In this document: in pieces, positions 26,201 through 33,626 of the stretch
Layout: each line of letters starts with the position of its first letter
Position numbering within the stretch: the stretch's first letter is position 1
Source: Pyramidobacter sp. C12-8
GTDB lineage: Bacteria; Synergistota; Synergistia; Synergistales; Dethiosulfovibrionaceae
Length of the DNA: 64,000 bases
Assembly: GCF_002007215.1 (NCBI RefSeq)
Contig: NZ_MUHX01000002.1
Span: 62,001 to 126,000 of the forward strand
Direction: 5' to 3'
The notes under the pieces: model-generated
Told to the model about the DNA's origin: nothing
The model's database searches: none
The model's input: the letters and a program-made list of their open reading frames with translations, nothing else
Made by a program: the position numbers and the translations under genes

Positions 26201-26670
26201 CGTTCCAGCGCCCCTTTTTCGTTCCCTTCAAGCAAAAAACGGGGAATTTCGCCGGCCAGACAGGCGGAAGAACAGATCAACCCCCTGCTGTATTGGGCCA
26301 GCAGCTGATGGTCAACGCGCGGCTTGTAGTAAAAACCTCTCGTATTGGCGATCGACACAAGTTTGATCAGGTTGTGATAGCCTTCATCGTTCTCGGCAAG
26401 CAGCAGGAGGTGGTTGTACTTTTTTTCTTTATTGTCGATGCCATCGGGGCTGACATACATTTCACAGCCGATGATCGGCTTGACGCCCGCGCTTTTGCAC
26501 TGTTGATAAAATTCGACGGCTCCATACATCACGCCGTGATCGGTCATGGCCACCGCCGGCATTCCCCACTCGGCGCAGCGCTTGGCCAGGTCGGCGCAGC
26601 GTATGGCGCCATCGAGAAGGCTATATTCGGTATGTACGTGCAGATGAACAAAATTCTTCTCTGCGGGCAT
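23203..26670 (-). CDS. dnaE: DNA polymerase III alpha subunit
   Basis: 1155 residues, the normal DnaE size. The N-terminal PHP domain has HLHVHTEYSLLDGA. The polymerase core has GPGRGSAAGSLVAYAM and the catalytic aspartates in PDIDTD, and SHSAAYALVTYQTAWLKVHYP is the thumb/finger signature. A helix-hairpin-helix, a C-terminal OB fold and a short tail follow. ATG 26670 is behind AAAGGAGA. It is the replicative polymerase, with dnaX directly upstream and pyk downstream. Confidence 0.97.
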   Translation of the reverse strand: MPAEKNFVHLHVHTEYSLLDGAIRCADLAKRCAEWGMPAVAMTDHGVMYGAVEFYQQCKSAGVKPIIGCEMYVSPDGIDNKEKKYNHLLLLAENDEGYHNLIKLVSIANTRGFYYKPRVDHQLLAQYSRGLICSSACLAGEIPRFLLEGNEKGALERAQMYRDIFGPENFFLEIMPNQLPEQVAVNKLIIEMARKSNFPLIATNDAHYLDSGDYDWHELLLCVGTKKVITDPGRMSFKVNDFYFRSAQEMWGYFGSEAPDSLENTLRIAERCNFDFALNTGDYLLPKFEIPAGMTLDTYLGKKAREGLKERLGVEAIPDEYENRLSYELGIIKQMRFPGYFLIIADVIGACKSHGIPIGPGRGSAAGSLVAYAMKITELDPLKFGLIFERFLNPERVSMPDIDTDVSDKGRDRLIKYVVDKYGVENVSQIITFGRMKSKQAIKDVGRAMGMPYADVNKVANLVPDGAKSIKEAVEQTPDLQDLEKSDPQISKLLASASSMEGLARHCSQHAAGVVITPKPLTDLVPVRQIEEGQVATQFSMDPVASLGLVKMDFLGLQTLSILEEAVANVKRNGTTLGDLNRLPLDDPEVYRLLQNADTLGIFQLESSGMRRLIKKMRPDRFADLVAILALYRPGPLESGMVDQYVNCKHGEEVHYLHPMLEPVLNETYGVVLYQEQVMKCASTLAGYTLGGADLLRRAMGKKKKSVMDEHRSIFINGAAKNGIDAEKAAEIFDIIEKFAGYGFNKSHSAAYALVTYQTAWLKVHYPKEFMAAYLSSKIGAKKEVMAGYVREVRASGIDVLAPDINQSYADFTATKNEIRFGLGGVTKVGEAALSSIFKAREEGGPFKGFWDFIVRVDKHSVGKAVIESLIKAGAFDSLNSNRKQLLTSLDNLFEVASRRDSQGDQGSLFGDMTSEDQPELAEVGDLNATEKLEMEKEALGMYISGHPFDGFRPLAAQKANARIADLPYWKSDTTTPTFAGLLSGWQEKMTKRGDAMGIFSIDDGEDEIKVICFPKARNGKSWLEIKPTLFEGKPYLVTGRPDDRGERSIIATDVQPLEHDASDHEYVEICLSLDALREIPQKRFLALLKEHRGRQTVILKVDNDVETAAIALPNVRVTSSRALEDDLASLFGRGEARISASFLGDREETPAYGA

Positions 26671-26724
26671 AAAGATCTCCTTTCATGTCATACAAACACG
26701 TTCGAACGCCCGGCTTTCCGCTTC

Positions 26725-28641
26725 TCAGGAATCATTCCCGTCGGGGGCGTCGTCGGTCTTTTCGTTGGGACGACAGTACAGCAGATCTCCATCCATGAAA
26801 GTTCCCCGCAGATACTCCGCAAGCGTACTGTTCCTCGAAGGAGAAGGGGCTGCTTTGTCGGGACGAGATTCTTTTTTCTCAAGACGCTCCGAAGCGGCCG
26901 TTTCCGCGTCATGGCGCAGAAAATCCGCATACGGCGAGTCCTTCCCGGGCTGATCCTCCGCGAGCGCCAGCTGCAGAGGCGCATTCTCGGGGACAGAACC
27001 CGCATCGAGATGATCGAAACGCTCGACGCGGCTTCCACATTGGAGTTTTATGGACTGAATCGCCAGATCGTCCAGCCGCAGGACCGACTGAGCCGCTTTG
27101 GCCATGCGCTCGCTGTTCAGCGTCTCGTATGCCTGAACGTCGTCTTCGTTCAGGAGGACGCCCAATTCCCGTCTCTCCCGGTCATACACGATATCCGCAA
27201 GACATAACGGCACCGCGACGTTGGGGTGTTTTTCCACGGCGGAAAGAAGAGCGTCTTTCACGTTATTGTGAAGAGGGACCGGACTGCCGATGCTCTCCGC
27301 AGGAGGGGCCTCCGCCGCAGAAGGGGAACCGCCGCTCTCCGCGTCGGCGGCTTTTTCGCAAGACGGTATCCCTGTTTCAGGGGCGGTCTGGATCTTCTGC
27401 GCCACCGAGGCCGCGCTCTCCGACGGACCGTTCCGTGCCGGAGCGAACGCGGGAACGACCGTATCGCGCGCGTCGCTTCGAAGCCGCGCCGCGCGTCCCC
27501 CAGAAGAGACCGCCGTCGCCGACGAGACAGTCTTTCCATCCGGCGGCACTTCAGAGGCGGCGCTCTTCAGAGTCCAGCTGACCAACAGCCCGCACAGAAC
27601 ATCGATCGAAAGTCCGCGTCGGACCTGAGGCAAGAGAGAAGCAATCCGCGCCATTAATTCTTCAAGGTGCGGCAAAGGCAGAAAATCTTTCTCCTGCGCC
27701 AGCCACTGACGCTCTTCTTCCGAAAGCGCCAAGGCGCGCAGGATCTTCTCGCCCCAGCGCTTTTGCAGCCACAAATTCCGTACGCACACAAACAGCACCG
27801 ACAGGAAGCGTTCAGGCTCCGCGCCCGAACGGAAGAGTCCTTCCAAAACGGGGAGCGAATTCTCCGGCGCTGCATGACTGCCGGACAGCCATTGACGGAT
27901 CGAGGACGAACTGCCGCCCCCCAAAAGTTTATCCACCGTCTCCCGCGTCACGCTGCCGGAGCCTAAAGCGATCGCCTGCTCCATCAGGGACAGCGCATCG
28001 CGCATGCCGCCTTCCGAATTACGGGCGATCTCCCACAGCGCTTCATCCCGGGCATCGAGATTCTCCGCTTCCGCAACCTGCTGCAAACGATTGACGATCT
28101 GTTCCAACGTCATGCCGTGGAACGGAATATGCTGACAGCGGGAACGGATCGTCACGGGCACTTTGTGAGGGGCCGTCGTTGCCAGAACGAATATCACGCG
28201 TTCAGGGGGTTCTTCGAGCGTCTTCAGAAGCGCGTTGAAAGCGCTGATCGACAGCATGTGGACTTCGTCGATGATGTAAACTTTATACGGGCAAGTAAAC
28301 GACGCCAGAGCGACGTGTTCTTTGAGATTGCGAATCTCGTCGACGCTGTTGTTGGAAGCGCCGTCTATCTCAATGACGTCAAGACAGCTCCCCTCGCGGA
28401 TGGCCCGGCACGTTTCGCATTCATTGCAAGGCTCGGCCCCCGTTCTGTGCGGGCAGTTTGCCGCCTTTGCAAAGAGACGCGCCACGGTGGTTTTTCCACA
28501 GCCTCTCGGGCCGGAAAAAAGATAGGCATGACCTATCGCGCCGCTTTCGATAGCGCGTGTGATCACGCCGATTGCCGCGGACTGGCCGACGACGTCGGAG
28601 AACTTTTGCGGTCTGTACCGCCGATAGAGGGATATATACAC
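26725..28641 (-). CDS. dnaX: DNA polymerase III gamma/tau subunit
   Basis: 638 residues from GTG 28641 (MYISLYRRYRPQKFSDVVGQ), chosen because GGAGG stands 7 bases before it. The AAA+ clamp-loader motor has Walker A GPRGCGKTT, a zinc site with four cysteines (around CNECETC), DEVHMLS for Walker B, and sensor-1 ATTAPHKVP. The C-terminal ~250 residues are low-complexity and Pro/Ala/Ser/Glu-rich before a tau-type end. A run of six A at 26873-26878 is not in the frame of the E. coli slippery site. It loads the sliding clamp and joins polymerases. Confidence 0.94.
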   Translation of the reverse strand: MYISLYRRYRPQKFSDVVGQSAAIGVITRAIESGAIGHAYLFSGPRGCGKTTVARLFAKAANCPHRTGAEPCNECETCRAIREGSCLDVIEIDGASNNSVDEIRNLKEHVALASFTCPYKVYIIDEVHMLSISAFNALLKTLEEPPERVIFVLATTAPHKVPVTIRSRCQHIPFHGMTLEQIVNRLQQVAEAENLDARDEALWEIARNSEGGMRDALSLMEQAIALGSGSVTRETVDKLLGGGSSSSIRQWLSGSHAAPENSLPVLEGLFRSGAEPERFLSVLFVCVRNLWLQKRWGEKILRALALSEEERQWLAQEKDFLPLPHLEELMARIASLLPQVRRGLSIDVLCGLLVSWTLKSAASEVPPDGKTVSSATAVSSGGRAARLRSDARDTVVPAFAPARNGPSESAASVAQKIQTAPETGIPSCEKAADAESGGSPSAAEAPPAESIGSPVPLHNNVKDALLSAVEKHPNVAVPLCLADIVYDRERRELGVLLNEDDVQAYETLNSERMAKAAQSVLRLDDLAIQSIKLQCGSRVERFDHLDAGSVPENAPLQLALAEDQPGKDSPYADFLRHDAETAASERLEKKESRPDKAAPSPSRNSTLAEYLRGTFMDGDLLYCRPNEKTDDAPDGNDS

Positions 28642-28714
28642 TTTCCTACCTCCAGAATGGGCCACGTTATATGAGTACTTTACAAGACATCTGTACGATC
28701 GCTCCCCATTCGCC

Positions 28715-29839
28715 TTACAGATTGTAATTCGCCATCGGATGCTTCTTTCTCGCTTCCGTCAAGGCCTTTACGAGCTGTAAACGAACGTGCCCCAAAGAAT
28801 CTGCTCCTTCGGGCAAGGGTTCCCGTAAAACGCAGCTCACCCCGATATAGACCGCCGACGGACGGCCGCCAGCCTCGTCGACGCGAATATCATAGACGGG
28901 GGTCTCCATTTGCAGAGCCCGCCGCAGAACCATCCGCGCCTCCTCAAAGAGCTGCCTGGATTCGGAAGAGGCCGGGGCCTGCACGATCACCGTATCGTCG
29001 ACTCTCAGCACAAGCCTGTTCTCCTCCTCGCTGAGCCGAGGGATCAGCAGTTTGAGGACGTTTTTGCGCTGAATTCTATGCCCTCTGCTTTCGACAGCGC
29101 CGGCGATGTAACGGGTACGTTCTGAGATCTTGGGGTGGTCGCGATAAACGCCGGGATCGACCCAGGGCTGCTTCAACTCTTCCGCGGCAAGACTTTCCAT
29201 GACCGTGACGCCGGCGGACAGGTCATATCCCGCATTTTCGGAGATGGTCACCGCGCCGAGGTCAGCTTCCTGTTCAAGATCCCGGCTGTAAGCGTTCGAA
29301 ACGGCAACGGCCGCCACATTGGAAAGGACCATCGCGGCGCCCGCCCCCCGCGAAGCGACGGCGATCGCCAGAGCCGCAAGCGAGAGCTTCTGGTTTCGCT
29401 CCATTTGGATGATCCCATGTTTCCCGTCGGCATGACTCAACTCATGAGCCATGACGAAAGCGAGCTCTGCATCGGACCTGACGAAATCTATCAGCCCCGT
29501 CGTGACATAGATATTGCCGCCGGGGATACAGAACGCATTCGGCGATTTTTCTTTCACGACATGGACGTTGTATGGAAGCGGGCGTTTCACCCAGGGCGTC
29601 AAACGATTAAAAATGCCTCTCACGCGAGCCGTCACAAGAGGATCTTCGACAAATTCCATGTTTTTGGCAATCTCTTCGGCAACCCGCGCGCCAATGGCAA
29701 CTTCCCGCTTCACGGAAGCTTCGATCCCCGACTCCTTTTTCTTGCGCGCAGAGGCCGGCTCCGTGCAGCCGCAGACAAGCAGGCCGCACAGCAAAAAAAC
29801 GAATATGCAGAAACGTTGGCTTTTTCTGTGGCTGAACAC
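28715..29839 (-). CDS. M48-family metalloprotease lipoprotein
   Basis: 374 residues from GTG 29839. A lipoprotein signal (FVFLLCGLLVCGC, lipidated C25) is followed by the zinc motif H132-E-L-S-H136 (MAHELSHADGKHG) and the third ligand in EQEADLGAV. FCIPGGNIYVTTGL precedes the motif as in the BepA/LoiP type. These proteases act at the outer membrane in degrading or assembling envelope proteins, so this supports a diderm cell. The C-terminal ~110 residues carry no clear domain. It lies upstream of dnaX in the same direction. Confidence 0.88.
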   Translation of the reverse strand: MFSHRKSQRFCIFVFLLCGLLVCGCTEPASARKKKESGIEASVKREVAIGARVAEEIAKNMEFVEDPLVTARVRGIFNRLTPWVKRPLPYNVHVVKEKSPNAFCIPGGNIYVTTGLIDFVRSDAELAFVMAHELSHADGKHGIIQMERNQKLSLAALAIAVASRGAGAAMVLSNVAAVAVSNAYSRDLEQEADLGAVTISENAGYDLSAGVTVMESLAAEELKQPWVDPGVYRDHPKISERTRYIAGAVESRGHRIQRKNVLKLLIPRLSEEENRLVLRVDDTVIVQAPASSESRQLFEEARMVLRRALQMETPVYDIRVDEAGGRPSAVYIGVSCVLREPLPEGADSLGHVRLQLVKALTEARKKHPMANYNL

Positions 29840-29961
29840 GGATCATCCCTCTTTTCTTTCAGACAGAGTTCTCCATGCCGGTCTCCGCAGGAGCTCCCCA
29901 CGGGAGGATTTGCTTCGCTTCGAAACCCTGCGCCGCCGATGTCTTTAATCGATGCTGAGCC

Positions 29962-30897
29962 TTAATCCAGCTTTTCCAGCATCACTTTATCAAGATACGA
30001 CTCTATCGACACGCGCCCTTTCACGTTTCTGTCCACGTGGGTAGAGCTCTCAATCGCGCAAGCCATGGAGAAGCGAATCGAATCTTCCGTATCCATCCCT
30101 TCGGCATCCGCGATCACCATCCCGGTGACGAGAGCATCCCGCGCTGTAAACAGAAAGGCCTGGGTCTTGTCCCGCGTCATCTTCGCGAGATACGTTCCAT
30201 GAGAAGTGGCAAAGACATCGCCGTAAACCTGATACGAGACCACGCCCCAGGGGATCCCCATCTCATGCACTTTGTGCGCGGCCTCGACGTAAGCCTCAAG
30301 AGAGTCCACCGGCCGGCCGGCCAGATGCTCGATCTGCGTATCGGGAACTTTCGCCATGCGGGGCTGCGTCTCCAGAGCCATCAGAAACGGAGAACCATAG
30401 GCGTCAATGTACACCGGCAAGCCCGCTTCCTTGGCCATCAGCGAAAGTTCCTTGTAGGTTTCTTTCGGCATTCCCGCCGGGAGGGAGCCGCCGATAACGA
30501 CCGCTGACGCTCTGTTGATCATGCGCTTGTAATTCATGAGAAACCTTTTGCGCGCCTCGTCGTCGACCAGAGGGCCTTTTTCGTAAATGCTCGTCCCCTC
30601 ATCGGGATTTTTCAGGGAAAGATAAACATTCGTACGCGTCTCTCCCTGGATATGCACAAAGTTCGTCGTTACATTTGCCCGGCGCAGCGCGTCGCGAATG
30701 TATTCGCCGTTGAAACCGGCCAGGAACCCCATTGCCACGGCACTGTAACCCAATTGCGTCAGCATCAGAGCAACGTTGATGCCTCGCCCCCCCGGCATCC
30801 TGAGGGTAGAATTCGCCCGCGACCAGCTGCCTAAAACAATCTCGTCAAGCAGATATTCTTCATCCACCGAAGGGTTCAGCGTTACAGTCACTATCAT
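29962..30897 (-). CDS. PfkB-family sugar kinase (1-phosphofructokinase-like), diverged
   Basis: 311 residues from ATG 30897 with GGAGG upstream (MIVTVTLNPSVDEEYLLDEI). The N-terminus and RMPGGRGINVALMLTQLG (~33-50) match the 1-phosphofructokinase/tagatose-6-P kinase branch. The C-terminal anion-hole motif, normally GAGD, reads TARD (251-254); the catalytic Asp remains but all three small residues that shape the hole are changed. The K-P-N-x-x-E motif is KVPDTQIE (183-190). It may bind a sugar phosphate with weak or no kinase activity. No PTS gene is adjacent, so a fructose role is not supported. Confidence 0.75.
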   Translation of the reverse strand: MIVTVTLNPSVDEEYLLDEIVLGSWSRANSTLRMPGGRGINVALMLTQLGYSAVAMGFLAGFNGEYIRDALRRANVTTNFVHIQGETRTNVYLSLKNPDEGTSIYEKGPLVDDEARKRFLMNYKRMINRASAVVIGGSLPAGMPKETYKELSLMAKEAGLPVYIDAYGSPFLMALETQPRMAKVPDTQIEHLAGRPVDSLEAYVEAAHKVHEMGIPWGVVSYQVYGDVFATSHGTYLAKMTRDKTQAFLFTARDALVTGMVIADAEGMDTEDSIRFSMACAIESSTHVDRNVKGRVSIESYLDKVMLEKLD

Positions 30898-30982
30898 CGT
30901 AATTCCTCCATTTGAGAAAGCCACGTCAAAAATTTTTATACAGGGGATCCATTCTGATTCTCAGCCAAAAGGTTGAATCGCA

Positions 30983-31050
30983 GCCGCACAGCAAGCTCTC
31001 CAGAGCGCGCAGCAATCGAATACGCTTGGGCGGCCGGATTCTCTCGGGAT
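30983..31050 (+). repeat. Structured intergenic repeat, decayed copy (E)
   Basis: From CACAGCAAGC to CTCTCGGGAT the sequence aligns without gaps to copy B at 33411-33475, at roughly two thirds identity. In its 3' half nearly all differences are transitions. The stems have largely lost pairing, so this looks like an old, degenerating copy. Confidence 0.45.
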
Positions 31051-31280
31051 GTCGTCGGTTCGCCGTGAGTCCGTCCCATTAAGAACCGGCATCAATCACA
31101 GACAAGGAGAAACGATCTCTTCGGAAAAACACTCCATGCTAAATCATACCACGTTTTATAGGCACTGAAATAGTTTTACAGTTTTCTTCAACATGACAAT
31201 TTCTTTCACGAAAAAATCGACACATGACAGGCAAAAGCCTGGCGACAAAAAGGCAAAAGAGCACTGCGAATCGAACAAAA

Positions 31281-31325
31281 GAGCCTGTCTCTTCTCTCGT
31301 TTTTTACGAGTTTCGAGACAGGCTC
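31281..31325 (-). terminator. Large hairpin, possible minus-strand terminator
   Basis: GAGCCTGTCTC and GAGACAGGCTC form an 11-bp stem; inside, CTCGT-TTTTT-ACGAG forms a second stem. On the minus strand TTTTGTT follows. It could end transcripts of the minus-strand lplA gene that run antisense through the SGNH gene. Confidence 0.45.
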
Positions 31326-31515
31326 ATATCGTTCCCTTGTTTTCTTTTCTATGCCACTAAGAGTACAATAAAACCAGCTTCAGAAAAAGGAGTTGAAAAC
31401 AACGGGAAGCGAAGCGGGGAGACATTTAAAGAATGCGCTTCCTCCATGTGGATTGAATGGCAGGCTCGCCGTGACAAACAACGGTATCAACTTATCACAA
31501 AGGAGCGGATCGAAG

Positions 31516-32094
31516 ATGCGCGTATATTGTCTTGGAGACAGCATGACCTACGGCTTCGGGGTCTCCCGCCGCGAAGCCTGGCCTGCCCTTGTCGGCGCGG
31601 CGACCGGTCATGAGATGATCAACGGAGGGGTCAACGGCGACACTACGTCGGGCATGCTTGCGAGGTTTTGCGTCGACGTTCCCCGGATCAAGCCGGACGT
31701 CGCGATCCTTATGGGAGGCTGCAACGACATTTTTCTGACGGGAAGCGACAGTACGGCACGGTGCAATATGGGGTCGTTGGTCCAGCAGGCATTATCCCGC
31801 GCGATTACCCCCGTAATCGGCTTTCCTGTTCCTTTCGAGCCCAGCTTGGTACGGGACGACTGGTCTCTTCTGACGGATTTCCGCTCGGCAGCAGAGATCC
31901 TGCGCCAGTATGTCGTATGGCTGCGTCGTTATGCCGAAGTTTTTCGGGTCCCGTTCGTGGATTTCTGGGGGTTGTTCGCGCAAATGCCAGATCCTCGGAG
32001 AACTTCATTCTACCTCGATGGCCTCCATCTGACCGCCCAAGGACATAAAATGATGGCCCATCTGATGGCCGAGGAGCTGAAAAAACTGGTCTGA
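31516..32094 (+). CDS. SGNH/GDSL-family lipase/esterase
   Basis: 192 residues from ATG 31516 with AAGGAG upstream. The four SGNH blocks are present: GDSMTYGFGV with nucleophile S9, GGVNGDTTSGM, GGCND (~74-78), and D168-G-L-H171. It resembles TesA-type cytoplasmic or secreted hydrolases, but no signal peptide is visible. It hydrolyses ester or thioester bonds; the natural substrate is unknown. It is the only plus-strand gene between 14.4 and 54.2 kb apart from a tRNA and converges on lplA with only 25 bases between the stop codons. Confidence 0.85.
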   Translation: MRVYCLGDSMTYGFGVSRREAWPALVGAATGHEMINGGVNGDTTSGMLARFCVDVPRIKPDVAILMGGCNDIFLTGSDSTARCNMGSLVQQALSRAITPVIGFPVPFEPSLVRDDWSLLTDFRSAAEILRQYVVWLRRYAEVFRVPFVDFWGLFAQMPDPRRTSFYLDGLHLTAQGHKMMAHLMAEELKKLV

Positions 32095-32119
32095 CTTTCG
32101 CCGCTGCCGTCTCGCCAGG

Positions 32120-33118
32120 TCATTCAGAGAGAAAAGCCCGAAGCTGAGAGGGAGCCACGCCGATAAAGCTGCCTTTGAGGAGCTCGTCGGGCAGAATCTT
32201 CTCAAGCCCCTCAAAAGGATAGGGACGCCCTCGTAAAAGCAGCTCAATCTTTTCCGTGCCAAGATAGCTGAAAAAGTCGCCGTAAAAACGGCAGTTCTCC
32301 ACGACGCCGTCCATCACCGACAGACAGAACTGCACGGTTCCGCCGGGAAAACGCCGTTTGTCCATAAAATCGAACTCCGGAGAAGCCCCCCAGTTCCAGT
32401 CCCAACGGGAGTATTTTTGAGCGAAAAGTTCTTCCGCTTTCTCTGCTTCGTCGTTCGAAGGCGTTCTGACCGTTTCAGCCCGATAAAAGGAGATCAGCTC
32501 GTCGGCAAAGCCTGATTGAAATTCTTCCATGGCAACGGGATTTTTCAGACAGGGCAAAAGGTTCGTCACGCGGCTGCGTACGGATTTCAAGCCCTTGGAC
32601 CGAAATTTTTCAGGATCCACCCTCAAGGAGTCCGCGACGTCCTCCAGCCTAGAATCAAAGAGGATCGTGCCGTGATGGAGCATCACGCCGCCGCCTGAAT
32701 GCTGCGCCACGCCGGAGAATTTGCGTCCCTCGAGGGTCACGTCATTTCGGCCCGTACGCTCTGCCCTGACTCCCAGCGACGCAAGATAATCAAGCAGAGG
32801 TATCGAAAAAGAGTGGACGTCCAGTATGGCCGCGTCTTCGGTGGGAAGAATGACCGTGTAATTGAGGTTTCCCCGATCGTGGTAAACGGCTCCGCCGCCC
32901 GTAATACGGCGTACCACGAAGACATTCCGTTCCTGGGTGAATTTCCGGTTCACCTCTTCGGCCGTATTTTGAAAACGCCCCACCACCACCGTGGGATCGT
33001 TGCTCCAGAGCATCAGAAAACCTTCCTTGTCGCTCTGCGCCTTCAGAAAAAGGCTTTCCTCCAAGGCCAGATTGTACCGGGGATCGTGATTGTCGTTCAA
33101 TATATAGGTGAAATTCAT
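32120..33118 (-). CDS. lplA: Lipoate-protein ligase A
   Basis: 332 residues from ATG 33118 (MNFTYILNDNHDPRYNLALE). The biotin/lipoate ligase fold shows NLALEESLF, VVGRFQNTAEEVN, RRITGGGAVYHDRGNLNYT (the RRxxGGGxVxHDxGN signature) and KFSGVAQH; the lipoate-binding C-terminal accessory domain is retained (~245-332). It activates lipoate with ATP and attaches it to lysines of lipoyl domains. The lipoyl domains of the E2 and E3 proteins encoded next door (both K43) are its natural targets, making this a self-contained dehydrogenase kit. Confidence 0.93.
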   Translation of the reverse strand: MNFTYILNDNHDPRYNLALEESLFLKAQSDKEGFLMLWSNDPTVVVGRFQNTAEEVNRKFTQERNVFVVRRITGGGAVYHDRGNLNYTVILPTEDAAILDVHSFSIPLLDYLASLGVRAERTGRNDVTLEGRKFSGVAQHSGGGVMLHHGTILFDSRLEDVADSLRVDPEKFRSKGLKSVRSRVTNLLPCLKNPVAMEEFQSGFADELISFYRAETVRTPSNDEAEKAEELFAQKYSRWDWNWGASPEFDFMDKRRFPGGTVQFCLSVMDGVVENCRFYGDFFSYLGTEKIELLLRGRPYPFEGLEKILPDELLKGSFIGVAPSQLRAFLSE

Positions 33119-33241
33119 CGTCCTACCCGCTCCTGTCTTTAAGCGTCGTCCGCAGTCCGTGATCCCTCGTAAAAACGCAGAGACTCCGTAAGCTGCCAAG
33201 TTCAGCCTCTAAGCCATTCACACTCATTCACAACAGAAATT

Positions 33242-33334
33242 CTCCGAGGAAAAGTCAAGGTCAAGCCACTAAGCGAGTTACGCAGACCGCACAGCGGTCG
33301 AGCATGTCCAAGCGAGTGGACTCCCTCGGGGGGC
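33242..33334 (+). repeat. Structured intergenic repeat, copy A
   Basis: Hairpin 1 is GACCGC-ACA-GCGGTC (33285-33299). Hairpin 2 is GTCCA-AGCGAG-TGGAC (33306-33321). An outer stem CCGAGG/CCTCGG (33244-33249 with 33324-33329) closes the unit. The 5' linker is longer than in the other copies. Confidence 0.7.
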
Positions 33335-33392
33335 GAAACAATTCGTTTGTCGTTTTCTATTAACTATTTCCTGATCAAAAAGCCGAACGTGA

Positions 33393-33481
33393 GGGCGCTG
33401 CGGGGGAGATTCACAAAGCGAGCTGCGCAGACTGCGCAGCAGTCGAGTATGTTCAAGCGACTGAACTCCCCCGTAGCGCCC
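33393..33481 (+). repeat. Structured intergenic repeat, copy B (best preserved)
   Basis: An outer stem of 16 bp with one G-U pair (GGGCGCTGCGGGGGAG at 33393-33408 with 33466-33481) encloses hairpin 1 GACTGC-GCA-GCAGTC (33430-33444) and hairpin 2 GTTCA-AGCGAC-TGAAC (33451-33466). Compared with copies A and C, both hairpins carry paired C/G to T/A changes that keep pairing. Confidence 0.8.
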
Positions 33482-33626
33482 AGAGAACTATGTTAATACT
33501 TTCTATCAAAAAATAGTATAAGAAACAGCGTGAATCCATCTTATGGGAAGCGCTGCATCAATCAAGACAAGAGAGGATGGTCGTCGCACGAATCACCCTC
33601 TCTTGCTGAATGCATCCTCAAATTGT

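Larger units (their letters stand above)
30898..31515. other. Long intergenic region between the PfkB and SGNH genes
   Basis: It contains a decayed structured-repeat copy (30983-31050), an AT-rich stretch with a minus-strand TATGAT near 31140 that could serve the PfkB gene, a large hairpin (31281-31325), and TACAAT (31364-31369) as a possible -10 box for the SGNH gene. No further gene is supported. Confidence 0.5.
33119..33626. other. Intergenic region with two structured repeats
   Basis: 508 bases between lplA and the E3 gene carry no supported gene. About 40% is taken by repeat copies A (33242-33334) and B (33393-33481); the rest is AT-rich, including 33335-33380, and has no clear promoter. 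Confidence 0.6.

Noticed and set aside
26865-26885. A run of six A in dnaX as a possible programmed frameshift site for the gamma form
   Set aside because: The frame is GAG AAA AAA GAA, not the A-AAA-AAG arrangement, it lies close to the C-terminus, and no stimulating stem-loop was seen.
33242-33481. Repeat copies A and B as a CRISPR array or tRNA-like genes
   Set aside because: Only two diverged units without regular spacers, no cas genes, and no T-loop or anticodon arm; the fold is an outer stem with two hairpins.
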